Below, piece after piece: positions 18,031-28,405 of a DNA stretch of 64,000 nucleotides. Each line of letters opens with the position of its first letter. Within the stretch, counting starts at the first letter, position 1. Made by a program: the position numbers and the translations under genes. This stretch comes from Streptomyces nigra (lineage in GTDB: Bacteria; Actinomycetota; Actinomycetes; Streptomycetales; Streptomycetaceae), in NCBI RefSeq assembly GCF_003074055.1, contig NZ_CP029043.1, forward strand, positions 3,712,501 to 3,776,500. The letters run 5' to 3'. A model generated the notes under the pieces. That model was not told the origin of the DNA. It saw only the letters and a program-made list of their open reading frames with translations, and did not search any database.

Positions 18031-18933
18031 ATGAGTCTGCGCCTGAGCACCGTGATCCTCCCGTACCGCCGCTGGTCCGAGGGAGGCCGCGAGGCATGGC
18101 AGCGCGCGGAGCAGCTCGGCTTCCACGCGGCCTACACCTACGACCATCTGTCCTGGCGCAGCTTCCGGGACGGCCCGTGGTTCGGCGCCGTGCCCACGCT
18201 GACCGCCGCCGCGGCCGTCACCGACCGGCTCCGCCTGGGGACGCTGGTGACCTCGCCGAACTTCCGGCACCCGGTGACCCTCGCCAAGGAGCTGATCTCC
18301 CTCGACGACATCTCGGGCGGACGGATCACCCTGGGGATCGGCGCCGGCGGCACCGGCTTCGACGCCACCGCGCTGGGGCAGGACCCCTGGACCCCGCGTG
18401 AGCGCGCCGACCGGTTCGCCGAGTTCGTGGGGCTGCTGGACCGGCTGCTCACCGAGGACTCGGTGTCGTACCGGGGCGAGTTCTACTCGGCCCACGAGGC
18501 CCGGAACATCCCGGGGTGTGTGCAGCGCCCCCGGCTGCCCTTCGCGGTGGCGGCGACGGGACCGCGCGGGCTGCGGCTGGCGGCGCGGTACGGGCAGGCG
18601 TGGGTCACCACGGGCGACCCGAAGCTGTACGAGCACGGCACTCCCGAACGGTCGGTTCAAGCCATTCGCGGGCAGATCGAGAAGCTGGGCGACGTCTGCG
18701 CGGAGGCCGGCCGGGATCCGGGCTCGCTCGACAAGGTGCTGCTGACCGGGTTCACCCCGGACCGCGCACGTCCGCTGGAGTCGCTGGACGCCTTCGTGGA
18801 CTTCGCGGGCCGCCATCAGGAGCTGGGATTCACGGAGATCGTGGTGCACTGGCCGATCCCGGACTCGGACTTCGCGGCCGATGTGAAGGTCTTCGAGCAG
18901 ATCGCCATGGAGGCCGGGACGCAGCTCCGGTGA
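18031..18933 (+). CDS. Luciferase-like (LLM class) flavin or F420-dependent oxidoreductase
   Basis: A 300-aa TIM-barrel protein of the bacterial luciferase/F420 oxidoreductase superfamily. Typical signatures are [10 protein letters not shown] near residue 30, [33 protein letters not shown] (about 65-97) and GIGAGG. Actinobacteria often use F420 in such enzymes, but cofactor choice cannot be read here. The ATG at 18031 is preferred; the frame extends upstream only across the parS site. Substrate unknown. Confidence 0.85.
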   Translation: MSLRLSTVILPYRRWSEGGREAWQRAEQLGFHAAYTYDHLSWRSFRDGPWFGAVPTLTAAAAVTDRLRLGTLVTSPNFRHPVTLAKELISLDDISGGRITLGIGAGGTGFDATALGQDPWTPRERADRFAEFVGLLDRLLTEDSVSYRGEFYSAHEARNIPGCVQRPRLPFAVAATGPRGLRLAARYGQAWVTTGDPKLYEHGTPERSVQAIRGQIEKLGDVCAEAGRDPGSLDKVLLTGFTPDRARPLESLDAFVDFAGRHQELGFTEIVVHWPIPDSDFAADVKVFEQIAMEAGTQLR

Positions 18934-19033
18934 GGCTGCCGCTGGTGCTTGCGGGGACCGGATCTCCTCAGGTGCCGCATCAGATGTGCGGACTCCTGCA
19001 CGGGCGAGCTGGCATATGCGGGAGAATGAACGC

Positions 19034-19942
19034 GTGACCTCAGCGACTCGACAGCCCCAGAACCCGGCGTCCCCCGCGCTCTCGGCCTCGTTCGGGCCGA
19101 ACGGCGGGCCGGTCGTCCGCCCCCGGCTCATCGCCACCGATCTGGACGGCACCCTGCTGCGGGACGACAAGTCGGTCTCCCCGCGCACCGTCGCCGCGCT
19201 GGCCGCCGCCGAGAAGGCGGGCGTCGAGGTGTTCTTCGTGACCGGCCGCCCCGCACGCTGGATGGACGTCGTCAGCGACCACGTCCACGGTCACGGCCTG
19301 GCGATCTGCGGCAACGGCGCCGCCGTGGTCGATCTGCACGGCGGTCCCGGCGCCCACCGGTTCGTGAAGGTCCGCGAGCTGGCCCGGGAGAACGCGCTGG
19401 ACGCCGTACAGCTGCTGCGGGACGCGGCGCCCGGCACCGTCTACGCGATCGAGCAGACCTACGGCTTCCACCAGGAGCCCCACTATCCCAAGCTGCACAT
19501 GGAGGTCCCGGACGAGCTGGCCCCGGCCGAGGACCTGCTCGCGGCGGACGGTCCCGGTGCCGCCGAGCCTGTGCTGAAGATCCTCGCCTACCACCCCACG
19601 CTCGACCCCGACGCCTTTCTGACCCTCGCCCGGGTCGCCATCGCGGACCGAGCCGGTGTCACCCGCTCCAGCCCCAGCGCCCTGCTGGAGATCAGCGGCC
19701 CCGAGGTCTCCAAGGCCAGCACCCTCGCCCTGTGCTGCGCCGAGCGCGGCATCTCGCACGAGGAGGTCGTCGCCTTCGGGGACATGCCGAACGACGTCGA
19801 GATGCTGACGTGGGCGGGCCGCTCCTACGCGATGGGCAACGCGCACCCGGCCGTGATCGCCGCCGCCTCGGGCCGGACGGTCGCCAACAACGAGGACGGC
19901 GTCGCCGTCGTCATCGAGCAGCTGCTGGCGGAGCACTACTGA
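19034..19942 (+). CDS. HAD-superfamily hydrolase (Cof-type), paralogue of the serS-linked gene
   Basis: A 302-aa Cof-type HAD phosphatase: motif I DLDGTLL about residue 38, VTGRPARW, and motif [12 protein letters not shown]. An unstructured N terminus of about 25 residues precedes the fold. The core resembles the HAD protein encoded after serS, so these are probably paralogues within 10 kb. The GTG at 19034 has GGGAG upstream; an ATG six codons earlier is possible. The downstream M23 peptidase gene runs the other way. Substrate unknown. Confidence 0.87.
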   Translation: MTSATRQPQNPASPALSASFGPNGGPVVRPRLIATDLDGTLLRDDKSVSPRTVAALAAAEKAGVEVFFVTGRPARWMDVVSDHVHGHGLAICGNGAAVVDLHGGPGAHRFVKVRELARENALDAVQLLRDAAPGTVYAIEQTYGFHQEPHYPKLHMEVPDELAPAEDLLAADGPGAAEPVLKILAYHPTLDPDAFLTLARVAIADRAGVTRSSPSALLEISGPEVSKASTLALCCAERGISHEEVVAFGDMPNDVEMLTWAGRSYAMGNAHPAVIAAASGRTVANNEDGVAVVIEQLLAEHY

Positions 19943-19963
19943 CGGTCGTCACCGGGGTGCGCG

Positions 19964-21031
19964 TCACCCGAGGTGTACGCCGCGCTCTACCAGCCAGGGC
20001 ACCGGATCCACCGACGACCCCAGCTCCGGGGTGATCCGCACCTCGAAGTGCAGATGCGGGCCCGTCGAGTTGCCGGTGGTGCCCGACTGGCCGATCCACT
20101 GGCCGGCGTCGACGCGCTCGCCCTGGTCGACCGCGACGGACGCCAGGTGCGCGTACTGCGTGTAGTAGCCGTCGGTGTGGAGGACGACGACCTCCATCCC
20201 GAAGGCCCCGCCGCACGCCACCTTGACCACCCGGCCGTCCGCGACCGACCGCACCGGGGTGCCGATCGGCACGGCGAAGTCCTGCCCGGTGTGCCGGTGG
20301 GCCCACCGCCGCCCGCCACTGCCGAAGGACGCCGACAGGGCGTAGGTCTCCACCGGGGCTACCCAGGCGGTGGAGAGCTTCTTCCGCTTCTGGTCGAGCC
20401 GTACGGCACCGGGGCAGGAGCCGGCCGCCACGGCGGTGTCCGCCTCACCCTGCAACTGCCATCGCGCCTCGTCCAGGGTGCGCTCCACCGTCTTCTTCAG
20501 CTCGGCGAGCTCGGTGTTGCGCTTCTGGAGGCCCTCCCACGCGGCCACGGCCTTCGCCTCGTCCTTCACCAGCCGGTCCTCGGCGCGCCGGCTCTTCTCG
20601 ATGGCGTTGTTGACCGCGAGATTGGTCTGCGAGAACACATGCTGACCGCGCATCAGCTCCTCGGGGCTCGACGCGAGGACGATCTGCGCGGTCAGCGGCA
20701 TCCCACCACTGGTGCGGTACTGGGCCCGGGCGATCCGGCCCAGGTCCTCGCGCAGCACCCCGAGCTCGCGCCGCTCACGGTCGAGCAGCTTCTCGATCCG
20801 CAGCGCCTGCGCGCGGTGCGCCTCGGCCTCCTGCCGACCGCGCTCGTACCGGCGCGTCGCCTGGGCCGCGTCCTCGTACAGCCGCACCACCTGCGCGCTC
20901 AGCCCCAGCGCGCCGGGGCCGTCCCCAGTCGGAGTGTCGTCGGCGACGGAGACGGTGGGCCGGGACATCAGCAGGACGAGCGCGCACATCAGCACCGGAA
21001 CGACCCGGTGGCGACGGTGAGGTGAACGCAT
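19964..21031 (-). CDS. M23-family metallopeptidase with coiled-coil stalk, exported
   Basis: A 355-aa exported protein. The signal peptide (basic start, hydrophobic about 10-25, cleavage near SVA) is followed by a long alpha-helical coiled coil (about 45-210). The C-terminal LytM/M23 domain has zinc ligands in HRHTGQD and HLHFE. Such coiled-coil M23 proteins are EnvC/NlpD-like regulators or peptidoglycan endopeptidases. All usual zinc residues seem present, so it may be catalytic. It probably works in cell-wall remodelling. It is convergent with the HAD gene, with 21 bases between stops. Confidence 0.88.
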   Translation of the reverse strand: MRSPHRRHRVVPVLMCALVLLMSRPTVSVADDTPTGDGPGALGLSAQVVRLYEDAAQATRRYERGRQEAEAHRAQALRIEKLLDRERRELGVLREDLGRIARAQYRTSGGMPLTAQIVLASSPEELMRGQHVFSQTNLAVNNAIEKSRRAEDRLVKDEAKAVAAWEGLQKRNTELAELKKTVERTLDEARWQLQGEADTAVAAGSCPGAVRLDQKRKKLSTAWVAPVETYALSASFGSGGRRWAHRHTGQDFAVPIGTPVRSVADGRVVKVACGGAFGMEVVVLHTDGYYTQYAHLASVAVDQGERVDAGQWIGQSGTTGNSTGPHLHFEVRITPELGSSVDPVPWLVERGVHLG

Positions 21032-21132
21032 GTCAGCGATCCTGGACCCGTCACCCGTGGGCGGTCCTGTTCAGGTCCGCCGGCCGGGGGAACCGTTGCT
21101 GCGGACGGGGCAGTACGGGCGTTGACGCCGGG

Positions 21133-24100
21133 TCACACCGCTCCCACGAGCAGATCGGCCGCCGCCTCCCGCTCCACCATCGCCCGCAGCGGTCCCTCCA
21201 CGGCCGCCAACTCGGCGTACGGGCCGCGCTGCACCACGCGTCCCGCGTCCAGGACGACGACCTCGTCGACGGCCTCGAGCCCGGCCAGCCGATGAGTGAT
21301 CAGCACGGTCGTACGGCCCTCGGTGGCGGCGAGCAGGTCGGCGGTCAGGGCGTCGGCCGTCGGCAGGTCGAGATGCTCGGCGGGCTCGTCCAGGACGAGG
21401 ACGGGGAAGTCGGCGAGCAGTGCGCGGGCCAGCGCGAGCCGCTGCCGCTGGCCGCCCGACAGCCGTGCCCCGTGCTCCCCGACGAGCGTGTCCAGTCCGT
21501 CGGGCAGCCCGTCGGCCCAGTCGAGCAGCCTGGCCTGTTCCAGGGCGTCCCGCAGTTCGGCCTCGGTGGCGTCCTTGCGGGCCAGCAGGAGGTTCTCCCG
21601 CACGGAGCTGTCGAAGAGGTGCGCGTCCTGGGCGCACAGGCCGACGAGCCGCCGTACGTCGTCCCCGTCCATCGCGGCCGCGTCCACACCGGCCAGCGTG
21701 TACGCGCCGGCGTCCGCGTCGAGGAAGCGGAGCAGCACCTGCGCCAGCGTCGTCTTGCCGGAGCCGGACGGGCCGACGACGGCGACCCGGCGGGCCTGTT
21801 CCAGGACCAGGTCGAAGCCGGAGAGCGCGTCCCGCTCCTGGCCCTCGTGACGCGCGGTCAGACCGCTGAGCATCACCGGGAAGGGCGCGTCGGGCGCCCG
21901 CCGCGGTGCCGACGGCTCCCGTACGGGCTCGGGCGCGTCCAGCACCTCGACGACCCGCTCGGCGCTGCGGCCCACCCGCTGCCGGTACTGCACGGCGAGC
22001 GGCAGCCCGAGGACAGCCTCGAAGGCGGCCAGCGGGGTGAGGACGACGACGGCCATCGACACACCGCTCAGCCGTCCGCCGGCGACGGCCTGGGCGCCCA
22101 CGAGCGCGGTGGCGGCGACGGTGAGCCCGGAGACCAGCGCGGTGAGCCCGTCGCCGAGGGCGGTCGCGGTGGCGGCCCGTGAGGCGATCCGGGTGAGCAC
22201 GCCGTCCGCCCGGCGGGCCTCGGCGGTACGGCCGGGCAGGGCCCCGGCGACGGTCAGTTCGGCGGTGCCGGTGAGCAGGTCGGTGACCCGGGTGGCGAGC
22301 ACGCCCCGGGCCGGGGCGAGCCGGTGTTCGGCGCGGCGGGCCACGGCGCCCGTGACGAGCGGGACGCCCACGCCGGCCGTGAGCAGCCCGGCCGCGAGCA
22401 CGGCACCGGCCTCGGGCAGCAGCCACGCCGTGAAGCCGACCGCCCCGGCGGAGACGATCGCGGCGGCGCCCGCGGGCAGCAGCCAGCGCAGCCAGTAGTC
22501 CTGCAGCGCGTCCACGTCCGCCACCAGCCGGGTCAGCAGATCGCCGCGCCGGGTGCGCCGCAGCCCGGCGGGCGCCAGCCGCTCCAGCCGCCGGTACACG
22601 GCGACCCGGGTGTCGGCGAGCATCCGCAGCACCGCGTCGTGCGACACCAGCCGCTCCGCGTAGCGGAACACGGCCCGTCCGATACCGAAGGCGCGCGTCG
22701 CCGTCACCGCCACCATCAGATACAGCACGGGCGGCTGCTGCGAGGCGCGTGAGATCAGCCAGCCGGAGGTGGCCATGAGCCCGACGGCACTGCCGAGCGC
22801 CAGGCTGCCCAGCAGCAGCGCGAGCCCCAGCCGGCCGCGCCGGGCCCCGGACATGGCCCGGACCCGGCCGAGGACGCCCCGCCCGACGGCCGTGTCCCGC
22901 GGCGCCTCACTGTCGGCGGCTTCCACGGGGTGGGCCGGCACGGCCGGACGGCCGGCGGCGGCCTGGTGCGGTGTGCTGCCCTCGGACCTGAGCGGTGCTT
23001 CGGGTGCCGCCAGCCGTACGACCCGGTCGGCCACGCCGAGCAGCGCCGGGCGGTGCACCACGAGCAGGACGGTCCGGCCCACGGCCAGCCGTCGTACGGC
23101 CTCCACGACCTCGGCCTCAGTGGCGCCGTCCAGGGCTGCCGTGGGCTCGTCGAGCAGCAGCACGGGCCGGTCGGCGAGGAACGCCCGCGCCAGCGCGAGA
23201 CGTTGCCGCTGCCCGGCGGACAGCCCCGCCCCGTCCTCGCCGAGCACGGTCGCGGCGCCCTGGGGGAGCGCGTCGACGAACTCCAGCGCCCCGGCGTCCC
23301 GCAGCGACCGGCGTACGGCGTCGTCGTCCGCATCGGGTCGGGCCAGCCGGACGTTCTCGGCGACGGTCCCGGCGAACAGGTGCGGGCGCTGCGGCACCCA
23401 GGCGACGCGTGCGTGCCACTGCGCCGGGTCGAGGTCCGCCAGATCGGCTCCCCCGACCAGGACACGGCCCTCGGTGGGCCGTACGAAGCCCAGCAGGACG
23501 TTCAGCAGCGTCGACTTGCCGGCGCCGCTCGGGCCGACCAGAGCGACCGTCTCACCGGGCGCGACCGTGAAGGACGCGTCCGAGACGGCGTCGGTGGACC
23601 GGCCGGGGTAGCGGACGGAGACGCCGTCGAAGGTCACCGCTCCCGGTGGGACCGCGGCTCCGCCCGTGGCCGGTGCGGGGGTCTCCAGAACCTCGAAGAT
23701 CTCCTCGGCGGCGGACAGTCCCTCGGCCGCCGCGTGGTACTGCGTGCCGACCTGGCGCAGCGGCAGATAGGCCTCGGGCGCCAGCACCAGCACGACCAGG
23801 CCGTCGTACAGGCTCATCTCGCCGTGGACGAGCCGCATGCCGATGGACACGGCGACCAGGGCCACCGAGAGCGTCGACAGCAGTTCCAGGGCGAAGGAGG
23901 AGATGAAGGCGATCCGCAGCGTGCGCATCGTGGCACGGCGGTACTCGCCGGTGATCCGGCGGATCGACTCGGCCTGCGCCTTGGCGCGGCCGAACACCTT
24001 CAGGGTGGGCAGACCGGCGACGACGTCCAGGAAGTGGCCGGACAGCCGGGACAGCAGCCGCCACTGACGGTCCATCCGGGACTGGGTCGCCCAGCCGATC

Positions 24101-24639
24101 AGCATCATGAAGACGGGGATGAGGGGCAGGGTGCCGACGATGATCGCCGCCGACACCCAGTCCTCGGTCACGATCCGCGCCAGCACCGCCACCGGGACCA
24201 CGACCGCCAGTCCCAGCTGGGGGAGGTAGCGGGAGAAGTAGTCGTCGAGGGCGTCGACCCCGCGGGTGGCGAGGGCGACCAGCGAGCCGGTCCGCCGGCC
24301 GTCCAGCCAGCCGGGGCCCAGCTCCGTCGCCCGCTCCAGCAGCCGCCCGCGCAGTTCCGCCTTCACCGCCGCACTCGCCCGGTGGGCGGCGAGCTCGGTG
24401 AGCCAGGCGACCAGCGCACGACCGGCGGCCACCGCCACCAGCAGCACCAGGGGAGTACGCAGTTCGGCGGCCGACAGGCCCTGCTGGAAGGCGCCCACCA
24501 CGGTCTCGGCGATGAGCATCGCCTGGGCGATCACCAGACCCGCTCCCACGGCACCCAGCGCGACGACCGCGATCAGGAACAGCCGGGTGGCGCGTGCGTA
24601 CCGCAGGAGACGGGGGTCGATTGGTTTCACGTGAAACAC
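21133..24639 (-). CDS. cydCD: Fused CydD-CydC ABC exporter for cytochrome bd assembly
   Basis: A 1168-aa protein combining both half-transporters. The CydD half has six helices (about 18-290) and an ATPase with Walker A GPSGAGKST, signature LSAGQRQ and VLLLDEPTA. A linker precedes the CydC half with six helices (about 610-870), GPSGSGKTT, LSGGQRQ and VLVLDEPAEHLD. The complex exports thiols (glutathione/cysteine in E. coli; mycothiol is a possible analogue here) needed for cytochrome bd assembly. It follows cydB by 3 bases. The GTG start codon and next codons (MFHVKP) are written by a perfect parS site. Confidence 0.95.
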   Translation of the reverse strand: MFHVKPIDPRLLRYARATRLFLIAVVALGAVGAGLVIAQAMLIAETVVGAFQQGLSAAELRTPLVLLVAVAAGRALVAWLTELAAHRASAAVKAELRGRLLERATELGPGWLDGRRTGSLVALATRGVDALDDYFSRYLPQLGLAVVVPVAVLARIVTEDWVSAAIIVGTLPLIPVFMMLIGWATQSRMDRQWRLLSRLSGHFLDVVAGLPTLKVFGRAKAQAESIRRITGEYRRATMRTLRIAFISSFALELLSTLSVALVAVSIGMRLVHGEMSLYDGLVVLVLAPEAYLPLRQVGTQYHAAAEGLSAAEEIFEVLETPAPATGGAAVPPGAVTFDGVSVRYPGRSTDAVSDASFTVAPGETVALVGPSGAGKSTLLNVLLGFVRPTEGRVLVGGADLADLDPAQWHARVAWVPQRPHLFAGTVAENVRLARPDADDDAVRRSLRDAGALEFVDALPQGAATVLGEDGAGLSAGQRQRLALARAFLADRPVLLLDEPTAALDGATEAEVVEAVRRLAVGRTVLLVVHRPALLGVADRVVRLAAPEAPLRSEGSTPHQAAAGRPAVPAHPVEAADSEAPRDTAVGRGVLGRVRAMSGARRGRLGLALLLGSLALGSAVGLMATSGWLISRASQQPPVLYLMVAVTATRAFGIGRAVFRYAERLVSHDAVLRMLADTRVAVYRRLERLAPAGLRRTRRGDLLTRLVADVDALQDYWLRWLLPAGAAAIVSAGAVGFTAWLLPEAGAVLAAGLLTAGVGVPLVTGAVARRAEHRLAPARGVLATRVTDLLTGTAELTVAGALPGRTAEARRADGVLTRIASRAATATALGDGLTALVSGLTVAATALVGAQAVAGGRLSGVSMAVVVLTPLAAFEAVLGLPLAVQYRQRVGRSAERVVEVLDAPEPVREPSAPRRAPDAPFPVMLSGLTARHEGQERDALSGFDLVLEQARRVAVVGPSGSGKTTLAQVLLRFLDADAGAYTLAGVDAAAMDGDDVRRLVGLCAQDAHLFDSSVRENLLLARKDATEAELRDALEQARLLDWADGLPDGLDTLVGEHGARLSGGQRQRLALARALLADFPVLVLDEPAEHLDLPTADALTADLLAATEGRTTVLITHRLAGLEAVDEVVVLDAGRVVQRGPYAELAAVEGPLRAMVEREAAADLLVGAV
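24624..24637. other. parS site inside the first codons of cydCD
   Basis: Perfect GTTTCACGTGAAAC. Read on the minus strand it supplies codons 1-6 of cydCD (start GTG at 24637-24639, then TTT CAC GTG AAA C). It is the only perfect parS of this window that is coding. Confidence 0.92.
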
Positions 24640-24642
24640 ACC

Positions 24643-25647
24643 TCAGTGCACGGGTTCGGCGATGTGCTGCGTACCGATCCGCTTGCGGAAGACCCAGTAG
24701 GTCCAGCCCTGGTAGAGCATGACGACCGGTGTGGCGATGACCGCGCACCAGGTCATGATCTTCAGGGTGTAGGGGCTCGACGAGGCGTTGGTGACCGTGA
24801 GGCTCCACTCGTCGTTCAGCGAGGACGGCATGACGTTCGGGAAGAGCGTCAGGAAGAGCATCGCCACGGCGGCCACGATGGTGACGCCGGAGAGGGCGAA
24901 CGACCATCCTTCGCGTCCCGCCTGGTTGGCCACGAGCGCGGCGACCAGGGAGGCGACGGCCACCACCAGCGCGACCAGGCTCTGCCCGTCCCCGTTCTCG
25001 ACCTGCGTCCAGAGCAGGAAGACCAGGGCCAGTGCGGCGGTCACCAGACCGACCCGCAGGGCCAGGGCCCGCGCCCGTTCCCGGATCTCCCCCACGGTCT
25101 TGAGAGCCGTGAACACGGCACCGTGGAAGGTGAAGAGGGTCAGCGTCACCAGACCGCCGAGCAGGGCGTACGGGTTGAGCAGATCCAGGACGCCACCGAC
25201 GTACTCATGGCTCTGGTCGAGCTTCACGCCCCGCACGATGTTGCCGAACGCCACACCCCACAGGAACGCCGGGAGCAGTGAGCACCAGAAGATCGCCTGC
25301 TCCCACCGGTGCTGCCATGTCTCCTCGGGCCGCTTGGCCCGGTACTCGAAGGCGACACCCCGGACGATCAGGCAGACCAGGATCAGCAGCAGCGGCAGAT
25401 AGAAGCCGGAGAAGAGCGTGGCGTACCACTCGGGGAAGGCGGCGAAGGTGGCGCCGCCCGCCGAGAGCAGCCAGACCTCGTTGCCGTCCCAGACGGGACC
25501 GATCGTGTTGATCAGCACCCGCCGTTCGGGCCGGTCGCGGGCGAGCAGCTTGGTGAGGACGCCGACCCCGAAGTCGAAGCCCTCCAGGAAGAAGTAGCCG
25601 ATCCACAGGACGGCGATCAGGACGAACCAGACGTCGTGCAGTTCCAT
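24643..25647 (-). CDS. cydB: Cytochrome bd ubiquinol oxidase subunit II
   Basis: A 334-aa polytopic protein with about eight or nine helices. The N terminus MELHDVWFVLIAVLWIGYFFLEGFDFGVG is characteristic, with the conserved GFDFGVG. GPVWDGNEVWL is the other family signature. With CydA it forms the high-affinity, non-proton-pumping quinol oxidase in the membrane. It starts 20 bases after cydA and ends 3 bases before cydCD, so the three genes form one operon under the Rex site upstream of cydA. Confidence 0.96.
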   Translation of the reverse strand: MELHDVWFVLIAVLWIGYFFLEGFDFGVGVLTKLLARDRPERRVLINTIGPVWDGNEVWLLSAGGATFAAFPEWYATLFSGFYLPLLLILVCLIVRGVAFEYRAKRPEETWQHRWEQAIFWCSLLPAFLWGVAFGNIVRGVKLDQSHEYVGGVLDLLNPYALLGGLVTLTLFTFHGAVFTALKTVGEIRERARALALRVGLVTAALALVFLLWTQVENGDGQSLVALVVAVASLVAALVANQAGREGWSFALSGVTIVAAVAMLFLTLFPNVMPSSLNDEWSLTVTNASSSPYTLKIMTWCAVIATPVVMLYQGWTYWVFRKRIGTQHIAEPVH

Positions 25648-25667
25648 GACTGTGCAGCTCCCTCGGC

Positions 25668-27176
25668 CTAGTACGAGAAGGCCATCGGCTTGTCGGCGTC
25701 CCGGGAGTCGCCGCCGATCTTCGTGGGCGGGTTCAGGTCGGCCTCCGTCAGCTCGGGCGGGCCGGCCTTGATGTACTTGACGAGGAGCTTGACCTCGACG
25801 ACCGCGAGGACGGCGTAGAGCGCGGTGAAGACGATCATCGAGGTGAGGACCTCGCCCTGGGAGACACCGGGGGAGACCGCGTCACGGGTGCGCAGGACGC
25901 CGTAGACGACCCACGGCTGGCGGCCCATCTCGGTGAAGATCCAGCCCCAGGAGTTGGCGATCAGCGGGAAGGCCAGGGTCCAGATCGCGATGCGCCAGTA
26001 CCACCTGGTCAGCTTCGGGCCGAGCGCCTTGTGGGGCAGCAGCACCAGATGCGGCACCTCGTCGTCGCCGACCCGTAGATGCTGCGGCAGCAGGAACTTC
26101 TTGCGGGTCAGCCAGAGGCCGGCCAGCCCGATCGTGAAGGACGCCATGCCGAAGCCGATCATCCAGCGGAAGCCCCAGTAGGCGACCGGGATGTTGGGCC
26201 GGTAGTCACCGGGCCCGTACTTCTCCTGCTCGGCCTTGTTGATGTCGTTGATGCCCGGGACGTACGAGGAGAAGTCGTCCTTGGCCAGGAAGGACAGCAG
26301 GCCGGGGATCTCCACGGCGACCTTGTTGTGGCCCTTGTCGACATCGCCGACGGCGAAGACCGAGAACGGCGCCGGCTGCTCGCCGTCCCACAGGGCCTCG
26401 GCCGCGGCCATCTTCATCGGCTGCTGCTCGTACATGATCTTGCCGAGCACATCGCCGCTGACGGCGGTCAGCAGGCCGCCGATCGCGACGGTGACCAGGC
26501 CGAGCCGCAGCGAGGTCTTCATCTCGCGTATGTGCTTCTTGCGCAGCAGATGGAAGGCGGCGATGCCGACCATGAACGCGCCACCGGTGAGGAACGCCGC
26601 CGACAGGGTGTGGAAGGCCTGGGCGAGCGCGGTGTTCTGCGTCAGCACGAGCCAGAAGTCGGTGAGCTCGGCCCGCCCCTTCGCCTCGTTGATCCGGTAG
26701 CCGACGGGGTGCTGCATCCAGGAGTTGGCGGCCAGGATGAAGTACGCCGACAGGATCGTGCCGATGGAGACCATCCAGATACAGGCCAGGTGGATCCTCT
26801 TCGGCAGCTTGTCCCAGCCGAAGATCCACAGCCCGATGAAGGTGGACTCGAAGAAGAAGGCGATCAGGGCCTCGAAGGCGAGGGGAGCGCCGAAGACGTC
26901 ACCGACGAAGCGGGAGTAGTCGGACCAGTTCATGCCGAACTGGAACTCCTGCACGATGCCCGTGACGACGCCCATCGCAATGTTGATCAGGAAGAGCTTG
27001 CCCCAGAACTTCGTCGCCCTGAGGTACTTCTCCTTCTCCGTGCGCACCCACGCGGTCTGCAGTCCGGCCGTGAGAGCGGCCAGCGAGATCGTCAGGGGGA
27101 CGAACAGAAAGTGGTAGACGGTGGTGATGCCGAACTGCCATCGCGCCAGCGTCTCCGGCGCCAGAGCCAGGTCCAC
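25668..27176 (-). CDS. cydA: Cytochrome bd ubiquinol oxidase subunit I
   Basis: A 502-aa subunit with about nine helices. It begins DLALAPETLARWQFGITTVYH and has the heme His near residue 21, EFQFGMNWSDYSRFVGDVFGAPLA, FFFEST, and the conserved GRQPW in EMGRQPWVVYG, which marks quinol-side chemistry. The Q-loop is of the short type. It starts at GTG with AAGGAG upstream and lies directly downstream of a perfect Rex operator. Role: terminal oxidase at low oxygen or under reductive stress. Confidence 0.96.
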   Translation of the reverse strand: MDLALAPETLARWQFGITTVYHFLFVPLTISLAALTAGLQTAWVRTEKEKYLRATKFWGKLFLINIAMGVVTGIVQEFQFGMNWSDYSRFVGDVFGAPLAFEALIAFFFESTFIGLWIFGWDKLPKRIHLACIWMVSIGTILSAYFILAANSWMQHPVGYRINEAKGRAELTDFWLVLTQNTALAQAFHTLSAAFLTGGAFMVGIAAFHLLRKKHIREMKTSLRLGLVTVAIGGLLTAVSGDVLGKIMYEQQPMKMAAAEALWDGEQPAPFSVFAVGDVDKGHNKVAVEIPGLLSFLAKDDFSSYVPGINDINKAEQEKYGPGDYRPNIPVAYWGFRWMIGFGMASFTIGLAGLWLTRKKFLLPQHLRVGDDEVPHLVLLPHKALGPKLTRWYWRIAIWTLAFPLIANSWGWIFTEMGRQPWVVYGVLRTRDAVSPGVSQGEVLTSMIVFTALYAVLAVVEVKLLVKYIKAGPPELTEADLNPPTKIGGDSRDADKPMAFSY

Positions 27177-27198
27177 GTCGCCGCTCCTTACCTACGCT

Positions 27199-27214
27199 TG
27201 TGAAAGCGTTCACA
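27199..27214. promoter_or_regulatory. Rex operator upstream of cydA
   Basis: TGTGAAAGCGTTCACA is a perfect match to the Rex operator TGTGAAN4TTCACA. It lies 23 bases before the cydA start. In S. coelicolor Rex, a redox sensor responding to NADH/NAD+, represses cydABCD, and the same control is expected here. A further half site (TTCACA) follows at 27215-27220. Confidence 0.9.
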
Positions 27215-27325
27215 TTCACAAGCCATTATGCAGCACGCGTGTTCCCTTTCGTCGGGGGGTCCTGTTACCCGCGGTCAACCCAGGGGCCTGACCGGGAAGC
27301 GGTGCCCGGCCAGGCTCTCGACCTG

Positions 27326-28405
27326 CTACTTCTCCTTGCGGAAGCCTTCCGTCACCTTCAGGAAGATGTCGTTCGCCTCGGCCTCGCCGACCGTGACGCG
27401 CACACCCTCGCCCGGGAACGGCCGGACCACCACACCCGCCTGCTCGCACGCCTGCGCGAACGCGACCGTGCGCTCCCCCAGCCGCAGCCAGACGAAGTTG
27501 GCCTGGGTCTCCGGGACCGTCCAGCCCTGCCCGCGCAGACCCTCGACGACGCGGTTGCGCTCGCACACCAACGAACCCACGCGGCCGATCAGTTCGTCCT
27601 CCGCGCGCAGCGAGGCGATGGCCGCCTCCTGTGCGATCTGGCTGACGCCGAACGGGACGGCCGTCTTGCGCAGCGCCGCCGCGACCGGCTCATGGGCGAT
27701 GGCGAAGCCGACGCGCAGGCCGGCGAGGCCGTACGCCTTGGAGAAGGTCCGCAGGACGCAGACGTTCGGGCGGTCGCGGTAGAGCTCCACGCCGTCCGGC
27801 ACCTCGGGGTCGCGGATGAACTCGCGGTACGCCTCGTCCAGCACCACCAGGACGTCCTTGGGCACCCGGTCGAGGAACCTCTCGAGCTCGGCCCGCCTCA
27901 CGACCGTGCCGGTCGGGTTGTTCGGGTTGCACACGAAGATCAGCCGGGTCCGCTCGGTGATCGCGTCGGCCATCGCGTCCAGGTCGTGCACATCACCCGG
28001 CGTCAGCGGCACCTGGACCGACGTGGCACCGCTGATCTGCGTGATGATCGGGTACGCCTCGAAGGACCGCCAGGCGTAGATGACCTCGTCGCCGGGGCCG
28101 GAGGTGGCCTGGATGAGCTGCTGGGCCACACCGACCGAGCCGGTGCCGGTGGCCAGGTGCGTCACCGGGACGGCGAAGCGCTCGGACAGCTCGTCCATGA
28201 GTCCGGTGCACATCATGTCCGGGTAGCGGTTGAACGACGCGGCACAGGCGGCCACGGTCTCCATCACACCGGGCAGCGGCGGATACGGGTTCTCGTTGGA
28301 GGACAGCTTGTAGGCCACCGGCCCACCGGCCGCGGCGGGCTTGCCCGGCTTGTAGGTGGGGATCCCCTCCAGCTCGGCGCGCAGCTTGGGGCTCGTCTCG
28401 CTCAC
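27326..28405 (-). CDS. hisC: Histidinol-phosphate aminotransferase
   Basis: A 359-aa fold-type I PLP enzyme. It starts [22 protein letters not shown] and shows [13 protein letters not shown] (substrate loop), [15 protein letters not shown] and the PLP lysine in [16 protein letters not shown]. It converts imidazole-acetol phosphate and glutamate in histidine synthesis; relatives also act on phenylpyruvate. The GTG at 28405 sits behind GAGGAGG and is preferred to an ATG 20 codons earlier. It is alone, away from a his operon, so this may be the second hisC copy that streptomycetes carry. Confidence 0.9.
   Translation of the reverse strand: MSETSPKLRAELEGIPTYKPGKPAAAGGPVAYKLSSNENPYPPLPGVMETVAACAASFNRYPDMMCTGLMDELSERFAVPVTHLATGTGSVGVAQQLIQATSGPGDEVIYAWRSFEAYPIITQISGATSVQVPLTPGDVHDLDAMADAITERTRLIFVCNPNNPTGTVVRRAELERFLDRVPKDVLVVLDEAYREFIRDPEVPDGVELYRDRPNVCVLRTFSKAYGLAGLRVGFAIAHEPVAAALRKTAVPFGVSQIAQEAAIASLRAEDELIGRVGSLVCERNRVVEGLRGQGWTVPETQANFVWLRLGERTVAFAQACEQAGVVVRPFPGEGVRVTVGEAEANDIFLKVTEGFRKEK

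Noticed and set aside
22930..25281. 783-codon open frame on the plus strand
   Set aside because: It is antisense to cydCD and cydB, both of which have full family signatures.
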